Shown here: positions 16,557 to 25,280 of the stretch, one piece after another
Layout of the letters: each line of letters begins with the position of its first letter
How positions within the stretch are numbered: the first letter of the stretch is position 1
The notes under the pieces: model-generated
Database searches by the model: none
What the model was told of the DNA's origin: nothing
What the model saw: the letters and a program-made list of their open reading frames with translations, nothing else
Origin: Bacteroidales bacterium
GTDB lineage: Bacteria > Bacteroidota > Bacteroidia > Bacteroidales > P3
Reading direction: 5' to 3'
Length of the DNA: 64,000 bases
Assembly: GCA_017480785.1 (NCBI GenBank)
Contig: JAFURZ010000010.1
Location: 124,001-188,000 of the forward strand
Translations under genes and position numbers: made by a program

Positions 16557-17003
16557 ATGAAAAAGAACATCAGCCTCATTGCCGTCGCGCTGCTCGTTGC
16601 GTCGGCATCACTGTTCACCGTCTCCTGCAAGGATGAGTTCCAAGTCGAGGAAAGCCAGCTCTACGGCAAGTGGTACTTCCCCCTGAACCTAGCCCCCGAC
16701 ACCCTCACCGGATTCAACTGGGCCGGCGACTCCATCACCTTCAAGGCTCCCGACACCATGTGGGTGCAGGACCTCCCGGGCCTGAAATTCAACTGGACCC
16801 TCCGCGGCAACAATGTCACCGCCACCTGCAAGCCCCGCGCCAACGTCGACGAGACCTATGTCGTGGCTTTCACCGTCTACGAAGCCAGCGCCAATGCCCT
16901 GAAGATTTCCGGCAAGTACCGCTACCTCTACAACGGCGACAACATCCCCCGCGGCGACATCAGCTGCACCCTCGGCAAGACCAACCCCAACCCGGAGATG
17001 TAG
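16557..17003 (+). CDS. Putative lipoprotein
   Basis: The protein has 148 residues from the ATG at 16557; an ATG 18 nt upstream (16539) is also possible. The 16557 start gives a clean lipoprotein signal ending in SLFTVSC-KDEF (Cys at residue 24). The mature part has a lipocalin-like strand pattern (LYGKWYFPLNL, GDSITFKAPDTMW, LKFNWTLRGNNVTATCKP, YVVAFTVYEAS, LKISGKYRYLYNGDN), as in many Bacteroidetes lipoproteins, but no family was identified. It ends the 10163-17003 run of genes and is followed by a strong terminator. Confidence 0.65.
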   Translation: MKKNISLIAVALLVASASLFTVSCKDEFQVEESQLYGKWYFPLNLAPDTLTGFNWAGDSITFKAPDTMWVQDLPGLKFNWTLRGNNVTATCKPRANVDETYVVAFTVYEASANALKISGKYRYLYNGDNIPRGDISCTLGKTNPNPEM

Positions 17004-17023
17004 TCCGATACAAGACCATGGGA

Positions 17024-17060
17024 AAGGCCGGTATTCCAAGCGGAATACCGGCCTTTTTTT
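17024..17060 (+). terminator. Rho-independent terminator
   Basis: A 14-bp perfect stem AAGGCCGGTATTCC / GGAATACCGGCCTT with a 4-nt loop AAGC is followed by TTTTT. It closes the operon ending at 17003. Confidence 0.9.
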
Positions 17061-17098
17061 GCATTTGTTTATTATTGTCTTTCAGTTTTTTGTATTCT

Positions 17099-17144
17099 GT
17101 TCTTTTACTTTTCTAAAAGAACAGTAAAAGAACAGCAATAGAAC
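17099..17144. repeat. 11-bp phased palindromic repeat, copy 3
   Basis: The 24-nt core (17099-17122) starts GTTCTTTTAC and ends CTAAAAGAAC. Two 11-bp units follow: AGTAAAAGAAC (17123-17133) and AGCAATAGAAC (17134-17144). It lies between convergent genes, behind the terminator at 17024-17060. The cores at 44197 and 63003 are identical to this one. Confidence 0.75.
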
Positions 17145-17157
17145 AATAGTATAACTG

Positions 17158-17547
17158 TCAGTTATTCTGACTTTTGATTCTTTCGCGGTTGACGAAGCGC
17201 ACCAGCGCGACGGTCTCGAAGACGAGGCTGACGGCATAGCCGATGCTGAAGGCGATGGTGAACAGGCGTGCATGCGAGGGGTGGGTGAAGAGGTAGACGG
17301 CCAGCACGGCGATGTGGATGAAAAGGACTCCGATGACCGAGCCCAGGAACATCTGGATGAAGGTCTTGGGCGAGCGGTACATGGCGCGGGTGACAATCCA
17401 GTGCTGCAGCCCGCAGACGACGCCGAAGTAAAGCGCCAGCAGGGGCATGACGGGCAGATAGTACTGCGGCATCGTCCACATGACGACAAAGCTTGCCAGC
17501 ACCAGTGCCAGCGTCAGCGCCAGCAGTGATATCAGGTAGCGTTTCAT
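17158..17547 (-). CDS. Small membrane protein of unknown function
   Basis: The protein has 129 residues from the ATG at 17547, which overlaps the pyrI stop by 4 nt; the frame runs further up inside pyrI but the overlap start is preferred. Four hydrophobic segments are visible: LISLLALTLALVLASFVVMW, LPVMPLLALYFGVVCGLQ, MFLGSVIGVLFIHIAVLAVYLF and FTIAFSIGYAVSLVFETVALV. This fits a four-helix inner membrane protein. The link to pyrimidine synthesis is only the coupling to pyrI. Confidence 0.7.
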   Translation of the reverse strand: MKRYLISLLALTLALVLASFVVMWTMPQYYLPVMPLLALYFGVVCGLQHWIVTRAMYRSPKTFIQMFLGSVIGVLFIHIAVLAVYLFTHPSHARLFTIAFSIGYAVSLVFETVALVRFVNRERIKSQNN

Positions 17548-18005
17548 TCGGCGAACTTCATGGTTTCCTTGGTGGTGAACTTCTCGCAGTAGTGGCAACG
17601 CAGCTTGAGGTTCTCCTTGTCGATGATGTCGAACTTGGTCGGGACGGCCTCGGCGTTGGTGATGCACTTGGGGTTGGCGCAGCGCACGAAGTTCTCCACG
17701 TGGTCCGGTATCTCGGCCTTGAACTTCTTGACCACCTTGTAGTCCTCGATGTCGATGATGGAGGCGAAGGGGGCCACGAGGGCGATCTTGCTCACCTCCT
17801 CGACAGAGAAGTGCTTGTTCTTGATTTTGACGATGCCTTTGCGGCCGAGCTTGTTGCTGGAGAGGTAGTTGCCGATGAGCACCTCGTCTTTGTAGCGCTC
17901 GAGCCCGAGGATACGGATTACCTGATAGACGCTTTCGGTCGGAATATGGTCGATGACGGTGCCGTTTTCGATAGCGGAGACCACCATTTCTTTTTTGCTT
18001 TCCAT
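17544..18005 (-). CDS. pyrI: Aspartate carbamoyltransferase regulatory subunit
   Basis: This is a 153-residue protein of normal PyrI length. The N-terminal allosteric domain (IENGTVIDHIPTESVYQVIRIL ... SSNKLGRKGIVKIKNK) binds nucleotide effectors. The C-terminal zinc domain has Cys109, Cys114, Cys137 and Cys140 (CANPKC ... CHYC). It joins with PyrB into the ATCase holoenzyme and gives CTP/ATP control of the first committed pyrimidine step. It lies 33 nt behind pyrB, with a 7-bp repeat array in the spacer, and overlaps the membrane protein gene downstream. Confidence 0.95.
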   Translation of the reverse strand: MESKKEMVVSAIENGTVIDHIPTESVYQVIRILGLERYKDEVLIGNYLSSNKLGRKGIVKIKNKHFSVEEVSKIALVAPFASIIDIEDYKVVKKFKAEIPDHVENFVRCANPKCITNAEAVPTKFDIIDKENLKLRCHYCEKFTTKETMKFAE

Positions 18006-18009
18006 TGTC

Positions 18010-18037
18010 TTAAACTTTAAACATTAAACTTTAAACA
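18010..18037. repeat. 7-bp tandem array upstream of pyrI
   Basis: Four perfect-phase units, TTAAACT TTAAACA TTAAACT TTAAACA, fill the spacer between the pyrB stop (18039) and the pyrI start (18005), directly at the ribosome-binding position. Confidence 0.7.
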
Positions 18038-18038
18038 T

Positions 18039-18956
18039 TTATTTTGCGCCGAGGATGGCCGCCATGAGTGCCTGACGGACGTAGACACCGTTCTGTGCCT
18101 GCTGGAAGTAGTAGGCATAGGGGGTGCGGTCCACGTCGGTGGTAATCTCGTTGACGCGGGGCAGGGGGTGCAGCACGCGCATGTTGGGTTTGCAGCCTTG
18201 CAGCATGTCGGCGCTGAGGATGCAGCTGTCTTTCACGCGCTCGTACTCCATGGGGTCGGGGAAGCGCTCGCGCTGCACGCGGGTCATGTAGATGATGTCG
18301 GCGGTGGGGATGATGTCGCGCAGGTCGGTGTACTGGTAGTACTTGAGGCCGGCGTCCTTGATGCTCATCTTGACGCTGGAGGGGAGTTTGAGCTCCTGGG
18401 GCGAGACGAGGTGGAAGGTGGCGTTGAAGTTGCACATGGCCTGCACGAGGCTGTGCACGGTGCGGCCGTACTTGAGGTCGCCGACGCAGGCTATCTGCAG
18501 GTTCTCCAGGGTGCCCTGGGTCTTGCGGATGCTGTAGAGGTCGAGCATGCACTGGGTGGGATGCTGGTTGGCACCGTCGCCGGCGTTGATGACGGGCACC
18601 GAGGCCACCTCGGAGGCATAGCGGGAGGAGCCCTCCTTGGGGTTGCGCATCACGATGAGGTCGCTGTAGGAGCTGACCATGACGATGGTGTCGTGAAGCG
18701 ACTCGCCTTTCTGGACGCTGGTGCCGCCGGGGTCGGAGAAGCCGATGATACGGGCTCCCAGTTGGTTGGCGGCGCTCTCAAAGCTCAGTCGCGTACGCGT
18801 AGAGGGCTCGAAAAAGAGGGTTGCGACCACTTTGTCCGATAAGATTTTCTGCTTGGGGTTCTTCTCGAATCCTTCGGCAATGTCCAGCACCTCGATATAC
18901 TCTTCCTTCGAGAAGTCGGTGATGGAAATCAGGTTGCGTCCTTTTAAAGTGCTCAT
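18039..18956 (-). CDS. pyrB: Aspartate carbamoyltransferase catalytic subunit
   Basis: This is a 305-residue protein of normal length. It has the carbamoyl-phosphate loop STRTRLSFESA (near residue 52), the HPTQ motif in GANQHPTQCMLDLYSI, and the late HPLPRVNEI loop. It makes N-carbamoyl-aspartate from carbamoyl phosphate and aspartate in the cytoplasm. With pyrI directly behind it, the enzyme is the allosteric class B type. The upstream neighbour on the same strand is a TPR lipoprotein gene (29 nt gap). Confidence 0.96.
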   Translation of the reverse strand: MSTLKGRNLISITDFSKEEYIEVLDIAEGFEKNPKQKILSDKVVATLFFEPSTRTRLSFESAANQLGARIIGFSDPGGTSVQKGESLHDTIVMVSSYSDLIVMRNPKEGSSRYASEVASVPVINAGDGANQHPTQCMLDLYSIRKTQGTLENLQIACVGDLKYGRTVHSLVQAMCNFNATFHLVSPQELKLPSSVKMSIKDAGLKYYQYTDLRDIIPTADIIYMTRVQRERFPDPMEYERVKDSCILSADMLQGCKPNMRVLHPLPRVNEITTDVDRTPYAYYFQQAQNGVYVRQALMAAILGAK

Positions 18957-18984
18957 GGTATATATTGTTTGATTGTTTGATTGC

Positions 18985-19896
18985 TTATTTAGTCATTGCC
19001 TCTTCGGCCAGTTGGCGGTTGGCGCGGGCCGCGGCGTGGGTGGGGTCGGCCAAGAGGGCACTGTCGAAGCAGGCCGCTGCACGGGGATAGTCGTTGTAGT
19101 GGGTGAGCTCGATGTAGCCCAGGTTGTGCCATGCGTCGGCGCTGGCGGGGTTGAGGGTCAGCAGCTGCCGGTAGAGGCTCTCGGCCTGCTCCATGTTGCC
19201 CTCCTCCTGGCTGTACATGGCCAGGGCATAGAGTACGTTGGTGTTGTTGGGCTCCAGCCGCAGGGCGGTGTTGAGGTATTCGACGGCCAGCGGGTCGTGG
19301 CGGGAATAGTAGAGGATGCCGAGCTCCTCGAAGGCGCCGGCATAGTCGGGGTAGAGGTCGCAGACGCGCCGCAGGAGGGTGACGGCACTGGCGGTGTCGC
19401 CTTTCTCCACGTAGATGAAGCTCTTCATAAAGAGGGCCGTGCGGTTGTCGGGGTCGCGCTCGGTGACGTTGGTCAGGCACCGCAGCGAGCGGTCGTAGTC
19501 GCGGCTGTAGAAGGTGACCTCACCCATCTTGAGCTGCACCTCGTTGCTCTTGGGGTCCAGCTTCTCGGCCTCGGAGAGGGCTTTGTAGCTGTTCTCCACG
19601 TCGCCGTCGGCGAAGTAGAGGTCGGCCTGCTGCATGCGGTAGTCGGCGTTGCCGGGCTCCAGCGTGACGGCCTTGTTGATGTCGGCGAGGGCTTCCTTGC
19701 TGCGTCCCAGGTTGAAGAGCACCATGGACCGTTCGGCCAGGGCCTCGGCGTCCTTGGGATGACGTTCCAACCGGAGGTCGAGGACCTCCAGCTTCTCGCT
19801 GTCGCTAAGAGTGTCAAAATCAGAGGAGCTCTGCTTGCAGCCCGCCAAGGTGAGTGCCAGCAACGCTATCAGGAGGGGTGTTTTGATTCGATACAT
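18985..19896 (-). CDS. TPR-repeat lipoprotein
   Basis: This is a 303-residue protein with a lipoprotein signal (MYRIKTPLLIALLALTLAGC, Cys at residue 20). At least six tetratricopeptide repeats follow (for example PKDAEALAERSMVLFNLGR, EPGNADYRMQQADLYFADGD, RDPDNRTALFMKSFIYVEKG, NPASADAWHNLGYIELTHY). TPR lipoproteins usually scaffold periplasmic or envelope complexes; no partner is evident. It lies 29 nt after dus and 29 nt before pyrB, all on one strand. Confidence 0.85.
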   Translation of the reverse strand: MYRIKTPLLIALLALTLAGCKQSSSDFDTLSDSEKLEVLDLRLERHPKDAEALAERSMVLFNLGRSKEALADINKAVTLEPGNADYRMQQADLYFADGDVENSYKALSEAEKLDPKSNEVQLKMGEVTFYSRDYDRSLRCLTNVTERDPDNRTALFMKSFIYVEKGDTASAVTLLRRVCDLYPDYAGAFEELGILYYSRHDPLAVEYLNTALRLEPNNTNVLYALAMYSQEEGNMEQAESLYRQLLTLNPASADAWHNLGYIELTHYNDYPRAAACFDSALLADPTHAAARANRQLAEEAMTK

Positions 19897-19925
19897 TCTG
19901 CTCTTATTACGTTAAAATGTTTTTT

Positions 19926-20849
19926 TTATTGTATGAAGGAGTCAATCAAGTTATCAACAATGGTTAATTCCTGAGCCCTCAGCACCTGCCGGGCCTGCAT
20001 CTCGCTGATTGGCAGTGCACGCCAGAGTAGGCTCCAGTATTCTTTGGTCTTGCGGACCACGGCCTCCTCGCGCGGGAGGGTCGTGCGGATGGCCTCCAAC
20101 AGACGCCTGATGAAGTGTTTGACGCTCTCCCTGTCGGTCGGGCTGCCGTCCACCTCCAGCGGCAGGGTGGGGCGGTAGAGGATGCCCCTTCCCACCATCA
20201 GGTCGGCCACCTGCGGGAAGCGCTGGCGGATGCGCCGTATGTCGTCGGGGGTGCAGAGGTCGCCATTGTATATCACGGGGTGTTTTATCAGCGGCAGCAC
20301 CTGACCAAAGGTATCCAGGTCGGGCACTCCGGTGTATTGCTGGCGGCCGAGGCGCGGATGCACCGTAACGCTGGCCAGCGGGTAGTCGTTCAGCACGGGC
20401 ACCATGGCGAATATCTCTTCCTTGTCCTTCAGCCCGAGACGCACCTTGACGCTCAGGCGTCCCTCCAGACGTGGCACGACGGTGTCGAGTATGGCGCGCA
20501 CCTCGTCGGGGTGGGCCATCAGGCCGCAGCCGCGGTGTTTGGCGGTGACGGCGCGCATGGGGCAGCCCATGTTCCAGTTCACTTCGCTATAGCCGAGGGC
20601 GTACAGATGGTTGGCCAGCAGGACAAACTCGTCGGGCTCTTTGCCCAATATCTGAGGTATGACGGGGATGGAGCCGCGGTTGTTTTCAGGCAGCACATCG
20701 CGTATCTGGGCGTTGTCGGTCGAGAAACGCAGGTTGCGCGTCAGTGCGATGAAGGGCGACACTGCCAGCGGAAGGGCGCCGGTGAAGCACTCCTCGTAGA
20801 CGCGGCGGAAGAGCACCTCGGTCAATCCCTGCATCGGTGCCAGTATCAT
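19926..20849 (-). CDS. tRNA-dihydrouridine synthase
   Basis: This is a 307-residue FMN protein of the Dus family. The N-terminus MILAPMQGLTEVLFR is the standard AP-M-G flavin motif. The catalytic-Cys region reads NWNMGCPMRAVTAKHRGCGLM, and VKVRLG plus YNGDLCTPDDI are the usual FMN phosphate-binding strands. It reduces uridine in the tRNA D loop with NAD(P)H. It overlaps the cvpA-like gene by 4 nt. Which of the three Dus subfamilies it belongs to was not determined. Confidence 0.92.
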   Translation of the reverse strand: MILAPMQGLTEVLFRRVYEECFTGALPLAVSPFIALTRNLRFSTDNAQIRDVLPENNRGSIPVIPQILGKEPDEFVLLANHLYALGYSEVNWNMGCPMRAVTAKHRGCGLMAHPDEVRAILDTVVPRLEGRLSVKVRLGLKDKEEIFAMVPVLNDYPLASVTVHPRLGRQQYTGVPDLDTFGQVLPLIKHPVIYNGDLCTPDDIRRIRQRFPQVADLMVGRGILYRPTLPLEVDGSPTDRESVKHFIRRLLEAIRTTLPREEAVVRKTKEYWSLLWRALPISEMQARQVLRAQELTIVDNLIDSFIQ

Positions 20850-21355
20850 TTCACCACCTCCTTCAGCGTCTCTTTGTTTTCCACGATGTATTCCTTCAGG
20901 TGGGTGGTGAGCCAGTTGCCGGTGGAGAAGACAGGCTGGTAGAGCACGCTCTTCTCCTTGACGGCCGGCTTGAGAATCATCTCGTTGCTGTCAATCATCA
21001 CGAGGAAGTTGAGCAGCACGGCCAGTATGCAGAGCGCCTTCGCGGCCCCCAGCAGTGCGCCTGCCAGCCGGTTGAGGAGGCTCAGCTTGGCGGCTTTCAT
21101 CAGCCCCTCGATGCAGCGTCCGAGCAGGTAGGTGAGCATCAAGGCCACGAGGAAGGTGACGATGAAGGCGATGAGTACCGCGCTCTCGCCGTCGAGGCCC
21201 AGCAGGGGCGCCACCTGCTGTGAGAGGTGCACCGAGGCCCATACGCCCAGCAGCACACCTGCCAGGGTGGCCACCTCGCGCACCAGCCCCTTCTTCCATC
21301 CCATGAAGATGAAGAAGAGCAGCGGCAGGGTCAGCAGTATGTCAAGCAGTGTCAT
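20846..21355 (-). CDS. CvpA family membrane protein
   Basis: The protein has 169 residues from the ATG at 21355 (MTLLDILLTLPLLFFIFMGW). The frame extends to 21421, but that part is a hairpin-forming repeat and gives no sensible N-terminus. Four membrane segments are present, and the CvpA pattern GWKKGLVREVATLAGVLLGVW appears at residues 18-38. CvpA proteins affect colicin V export, purF-linked traits and envelope homeostasis in other bacteria; the molecular role is not settled. The stop overlaps the dus start by 4 nt. Confidence 0.85.
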   Translation of the reverse strand: MTLLDILLTLPLLFFIFMGWKKGLVREVATLAGVLLGVWASVHLSQQVAPLLGLDGESAVLIAFIVTFLVALMLTYLLGRCIEGLMKAAKLSLLNRLAGALLGAAKALCILAVLLNFLVMIDSNEMILKPAVKEKSVLYQPVFSTGNWLTTHLKEYIVENKETLKEVVK

Positions 21356-21384
21356 AGTGCAGCAGGGGTGGGAGGGATATAATA

Positions 21385-21411
21385 AGCGTCCTTCCTTGAG
21401 GGGAGGACGCT
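21385..21411 (-). terminator. Weak hairpin behind the PAP2 gene
   Basis: The minus strand folds as AGCGTCC / GGACGCT around a 13-nt loop and is followed by TTATTATAT. It may end the PAP2 transcript, or be a small dispersed repeat; there is no clean T-run. Confidence 0.3.
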
Positions 21412-21485
21412 CGAATAACACATTTTCTTCTCTCTATCATTGCTGATAGAAATAAGCAAGCACGTCATATATAACGCAGGATGGT

Positions 21486-22058
21486 TCATTTTGTTTCACC
21501 AGTTGGTAACTTTTTTTCAGTCCAGGCACATAACCACCAAACAATCAATCCTATAACGGTACCGAAAAGAGCCCCGCAGAGGAGGTCTCCCGGATAGTGC
21601 TTGCCGAGATAGGCGCGGCTGTAGCAGGTGGCCAGAGCCCAGAGAGCCAAGAGGATGCAGGGAAGCAGGCGCCTGCGGTAGCGCAGCAGGAGGTATGTGA
21701 CGATGGCGAAGGCGTTGGCGGCGTGGGAGGACACGAAGCCGTATTGTCCGCCGCAGTGGGTGCGGAACATGCGCACGCCCTCCAGCGCGTGGCAGGGCCG
21801 CAGCCGGCCGACGGTCTCCTTGAAGAGGTGTACGCTGCCCTGGTCGGCCAGTAGGAAGCAGAGTCCGATGGCCGCCAGCACCAGCCACCAGCGGCGGGGC
21901 TCGTGGCGCAGGGTGAGCAGCGCGTAGGCCAGCAGCAGCATCCCCGCCCAGCACCAGTGCTGGCTCAGTGTCCACATCACCCAGTCCAGCACCGTGTTGT
22001 GGTGGCTGTTAACCCATAGGAACCACTGGGTGTCCAGTTCTTTCAGTGTCTCGAGCAT
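21486..22058 (-). CDS. PAP2-family membrane phosphatase
   Basis: This is a 190-residue protein with about five membrane helices. The three PAP2 phosphatase motifs are present: KETVGRLRPCH (motif 1), VSSHAANAF (motif 2, catalytic His in SSH) and SRAYLGKHYPGDLLCGAL (motif 3). It is likely an undecaprenyl-pyrophosphate, phosphatidylglycerophosphate or lipid A phosphatase; substrate cannot be decided from sequence. A second, unrelated undecaprenyl-PP phosphatase (uppP) is at 37782. Confidence 0.9.
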   Translation of the reverse strand: MLETLKELDTQWFLWVNSHHNTVLDWVMWTLSQHWCWAGMLLLAYALLTLRHEPRRWWLVLAAIGLCFLLADQGSVHLFKETVGRLRPCHALEGVRMFRTHCGGQYGFVSSHAANAFAIVTYLLLRYRRRLLPCILLALWALATCYSRAYLGKHYPGDLLCGALFGTVIGLIVWWLCAWTEKKLPTGETK

Positions 22059-22095
22059 CGTTCCGGTCTGTTTTGTCGCTCCCTTTTCTAGGGCT

Positions 22096-22141
22096 GTTCT
22101 TCGGTTGTTCTTCGGTTGTTCTTCGGTTTTTGCCGAAGAAC
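22096..22141. repeat. 11-bp phased repeat, copy 4
   Basis: Three identical tandem 11-bp units GTTCTTCGGTT (22096-22128) are followed after a 4-nt gap by the inverted CCGAAGAAC (22133-22141). It lies between the obg stop (22182) and the PAP2 start (22058) on the minus strand. It could fold as a hairpin in the obg 3' transcript, but no T-run follows. Confidence 0.75.
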
Positions 22142-22181
22142 AAGCGGCGAAGAGTGGTTGAAAAGCCTGAGAAATAGTGGA

Positions 22182-23183
22182 TTATTGTTCATTCTCTTCT
22201 GTCAGGTATGAGTATATCCTGTCTTTCAGTTCCTGAATGCCCTGTCCGCTCACAGCGCTGATGAACACCGTCTCGATGCCTTTGGGCAGCCGGCGCTTCA
22301 ACTGCTTTTGCATCTCGTCGTCGATGATGTCGCACTTTGTGACGGCGAGGAGCCGTTTCTTGTCGAGCAGTTCGGGATTGTATTTCTTCAGTTCGTCGAG
22401 CAACACATGGTACTCTTTGGCAATCTCCAGCTGCTCGCAGCTGACCATGAACAGCAGTATCGAATTGCGTTCGATGTGACGCAGGAAACGCAGGCCGAGG
22501 CCCTTGCCCTCGGCGGCGCCCTCGATGATTCCGGGGATGTCTGCGATGCAGAACGAGCGGTCGTCGCGGTATTTCACGATGCCCAGGTTTGGCACCAAGG
22601 TGGTGAAGGGGTAGTCGGCTATCTCGGGGCGTGCGGCGCTTACGGTGCTGAGCAGGGTGCTCTTGCCGGCATTGGGGAAGCCCACGAGGCCTACGTCGGC
22701 CAGCACCTTGAGTTCGATGACGACCCACCGTTCCTCGGCCGGCTCGCCGGGCTGGGCGTAGCGCGGTGTCTGGTTGGTGGCGCTTTTGAAATGGTCGTTG
22801 CCCAGGCCGCCGCGGCCGCCCTTGGCAATAATCAGCTCTTGCCCTTCCTCGGTCACCTCGCCCAGGTATTCACCCGTCTCGGCATCGCGGCACACGCAGC
22901 CCAGCGGCACCTCGAGCACCTGGTCGCGACCTGTGCGGCCGGTGCAGAGGTTCTCGCCCCCGTGCTCGCCGTCCTCGGCGAAGACGTGTTTGGTGTACTT
23001 CAGGTGCAGCAGGGTCCAGCGCTGGGTGGTGCCCCGCAGTATGACGTGGCCGCCACGGCCCCCGTCGCCCCCGTCGGGACCTGCCTTGGCGTTGTACTTC
23101 ACCCGCAGCAGGTGGGCCGAACCGGCACCACCTTTGCCGCTGCGCACCAGTATCTTGACGTAGTCTACAAAGTTAGAGGTCAT
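22182..23183 (-). CDS. obg: GTPase Obg
   Basis: This is a 333-residue protein. The Gly-rich Obg domain is at residues 1-158 ([46 protein letters not shown]). The G domain follows with P-loop [11 protein letters not shown], switch [16 protein letters not shown] and the NKxD-equivalent TKCD. No third C-terminal domain is present beyond the G domain. Obg binds the 50S subunit and ppGpp and is essential in most bacteria. It lies behind adk in an operon nrnA-FKBP-FKBP-adk-obg. Confidence 0.95.
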   Translation of the reverse strand: MTSNFVDYVKILVRSGKGGAGSAHLLRVKYNAKAGPDGGDGGRGGHVILRGTTQRWTLLHLKYTKHVFAEDGEHGGENLCTGRTGRDQVLEVPLGCVCRDAETGEYLGEVTEEGQELIIAKGGRGGLGNDHFKSATNQTPRYAQPGEPAEERWVVIELKVLADVGLVGFPNAGKSTLLSTVSAARPEIADYPFTTLVPNLGIVKYRDDRSFCIADIPGIIEGAAEGKGLGLRFLRHIERNSILLFMVSCEQLEIAKEYHVLLDELKKYNPELLDKKRLLAVTKCDIIDDEMQKQLKRRLPKGIETVFISAVSGQGIQELKDRIYSYLTEENEQ

Positions 23184-23254
23184 CGTATAGTTCTTCTATT
23201 TGAAACGCCTGTGCCGTCACCAGCGCAGGCGTTTGGGTTGCCGTGGCGGCCTGT

Positions 23255-23812
23255 TTAGCCAATCGCCTGACGAATGCGGGCGGCGATGTCGTCGATGGAG
23301 CCGAGGCCGTCGACGAGGCGCTGCTTGCCCTGGGCGGCGTAGTAGTCGGCCACGGGCTTGGTCTTGTTGTTGTACTCCTGGAGGCGGTTGTTGATGGTGG
23401 CCTCGTTGTCGTCGGCGCGGCCTTGTATCTTGGCGCGCTCCAGCAGACGGCGCATCAGCTCCTCCTTGGGCACCTCGAGCTGCACCATGCAGGTGAGGCT
23501 GCGGCCGTATTTGGCCAGCAGGCGGTCCAGCGTCTCGGCTTGGGCCACCGTGCGGGGGAAGCCGTCGAAGAGCATGCCCTTGGTGTCGGCGGCGATGGCC
23601 TTGTCCATCATCTCCACCACGATGTCGTCGCTCACCAGCTGGCCGTTGTCCATGATGTTCTTGATGCGGAGGCCCAGCTCGGTCTGGTCGGCTATTTCCT
23701 TGCGCAGGAGGTCACCGGTGCTGACGTGGGTCAGGCCGTAGTGCTCCACGATGAAGTCGCTCTGGGTGCCTTTGCCGGCACCCGGGGCTCCGAAAATGAC
23801 GATGTTCTTCAT
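23255..23812 (-). CDS. adk: Adenylate kinase
   Basis: The protein has 185 residues from the ATG at 23812, which overlaps the FKBP stop by 4 nt. P-loop GAPGAGKGT (residues 8-16), AMP-binding STGDLLRKEI and FDGFPRTVAQAE, and the short LID (RAKIQGRADDNEATINNRL) without a zinc-Cys set, so it is the short-LID type. It interconverts 2 ADP and ATP plus AMP. It is cotranscribed with obg and the FKBP genes. Confidence 0.95.
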   Translation of the reverse strand: MKNIVIFGAPGAGKGTQSDFIVEHYGLTHVSTGDLLRKEIADQTELGLRIKNIMDNGQLVSDDIVVEMMDKAIAADTKGMLFDGFPRTVAQAETLDRLLAKYGRSLTCMVQLEVPKEELMRRLLERAKIQGRADDNEATINNRLQEYNNKTKPVADYYAAQGKQRLVDGLGSIDDIAARIRQAIG

Positions 23813-24714
23813 TTCACGCTGACGATTTCGATGTCGAACACAAGGGGTGAGTAGGGGGGGATGTTCTGTCCAGCGCCCTGCGAGCCGTAGCCCATGGCCG
23901 ACGGGATGATGAGCTGCAGCTTCGAGCCTTCGGGCTGACCCATGACGCCCTCTTCCCAGCCGGGGATGAGGCTCATCTGGCCTACCACGTAGGTCAGCGG
24001 CTCGTGGCACTGCAGGCCACTCTCGCGGCAGTCGGCCTCGTTGCTGGAGTCGAACATGGTGCCGTCAAGCAGGCGGCCGGTGTAGCTGATGGTCACTTCG
24101 CGACCCACGGCCACCGTGGGACCGTTGCCTTTCTTGTTCACGATGACGTACAGCCCTTTGGCGTTGGGCTGGGCCTTGACGCCGTGCTCCTTGACGTAGG
24201 CTGCAATCAGTTCGGGCTCGGCCACGCGGGCGTGCTCCATCTGCTGCTGGTAGTTGGCCTGCTCTTCGGCAAACTCGTCGCGGGTGACGATGTCCTGGAG
24301 GTTCACCTCATAGTAGAACTTCATGCCCTTGCCCTGCTCGTACATGGGAGGCATTTGGTTGGGCTGCAGGAATTTGGCCATAGAGTCGGCCTCGATGGCG
24401 AAGATGGCGCGGTCGCCCTTGTGCATCATCAGCAGTCCCTCGTGCAGCACGCCGTCGTACATCGGCACGACGGGCATCAGGCGCTCGGTGCGGCCCACGT
24501 TGGAACGCAGGATGGTGGTGTCGAGGCGGATGGTCATCTCGCCCACCAGCACGTCGCCTTCCTGCACTTGCAGCGAGTCTTTGCATTGCTGCTCGAAGCG
24601 GTAGTAGAGGCCTTCGTCAGTCTGCTTGTAGCCCTTCATGTCGCTGCTGCCGCAGGCGGCCAGCAGCATTGTCCCTGCCACCAGTAAGGTGGCCATTCTT
24701 GCTTGTTTCTTCAT
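23809..24714 (-). CDS. FKBP-type peptidyl-prolyl isomerase lipoprotein
   Basis: The protein has 301 residues from the ATG at 24714 (MKKQARMATLLVAGTMLLAAC, lipidated Cys at residue 21). The first ~150 mature residues form a degenerate FKBP-like half (VQEGDVLVGEMTIRLDTTIL ... GLLMMHKGDRAIFAIEADS). The C-terminal half is a canonical FKBP domain (GREVTISYTGRLLDGTMFDSS ... LIPGWEEGVMGQPEGSKLQLIIPSAMGYG). It is probably a periplasmic or outer-membrane folding catalyst. The next FKBP-like lipoprotein gene lies 26 nt upstream, and adk overlaps downstream. Confidence 0.9.
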   Translation of the reverse strand: MKKQARMATLLVAGTMLLAACGSSDMKGYKQTDEGLYYRFEQQCKDSLQVQEGDVLVGEMTIRLDTTILRSNVGRTERLMPVVPMYDGVLHEGLLMMHKGDRAIFAIEADSMAKFLQPNQMPPMYEQGKGMKFYYEVNLQDIVTRDEFAEEQANYQQQMEHARVAEPELIAAYVKEHGVKAQPNAKGLYVIVNKKGNGPTVAVGREVTISYTGRLLDGTMFDSSNEADCRESGLQCHEPLTYVVGQMSLIPGWEEGVMGQPEGSKLQLIIPSAMGYGSQGAGQNIPPYSPLVFDIEIVSVK

Positions 24715-24740
24715 TTGTATGTGATTGATTGTTTGTTTTA

Positions 24741-25280
24741 TTAATTGATACATTGCTTTACTTGTTCCACTTCGACGAGATATACCAGCACCATCCGGGT
24801 GTTGATGCGGTCGCCGTCGCCCACGACGCCATAGGCTTGGTCGGAAGGCACGATGACGTGGGCGGTGGCGTTTCCGTGCAGCGTGCGCAGGGCGGCATCG
24901 AGGCCGCGGGTGGGCTTCAGGTGGCCGGCGACCACGGTGTCGGAGCGCCAGTCGTAGATGTCGTCGCCGCCCAGTGTCGACACGCGGTAGCGGAGGGCCA
25001 CGGTGTCCTCGTAGCCGATGGCTTGGCCGAGAGGCACCTCGCTGTTCTCATACTCAGCCACCCACACGCCGTTGGGTAGTTTCTGTTTGGGCCAGCCGCG
25101 ACGTTCCAGGAAGGCGTCAATCTGTTTCTCCTCGCTCTGGGCGATGATGCGGTTGGCGTTAATCATGTTCTCTTTCAGCGTGTCGCCCTTCGGGGCGCCG
25201 ATGTCGTAGGCCGGCACCTCGCGGCAACCCGCTGCGAGCAGGGCCGTAAGCAGGAGCAGTATGTGTGCGCTGTTCTTCAT
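24741..25280 (-). CDS. FKBP-like lipoprotein
   Basis: The protein has 179 residues from the ATG at 25280, overlapping the nrnA stop by 4 nt. The lipoprotein signal MKNSAHILLLLTALLAAGC has its Cys at residue 19. The C-terminal ~100 residues follow the FKBP pattern (VALRYRVSTLGGDDIYDWRSD ... LDAALRTLHGNATAHVIVPSDQAYGV), but the active-site aromatic residues are less complete than in the neighbour. It resembles the gliding-motility-associated GldI-type PPIases of Bacteroidetes in layout, though I cannot confirm that name here. Confidence 0.8.
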   Translation of the reverse strand: MKNSAHILLLLTALLAAGCREVPAYDIGAPKGDTLKENMINANRIIAQSEEKQIDAFLERRGWPKQKLPNGVWVAEYENSEVPLGQAIGYEDTVALRYRVSTLGGDDIYDWRSDTVVAGHLKPTRGLDAALRTLHGNATAHVIVPSDQAYGVVGDGDRINTRMVLVYLVEVEQVKQCIN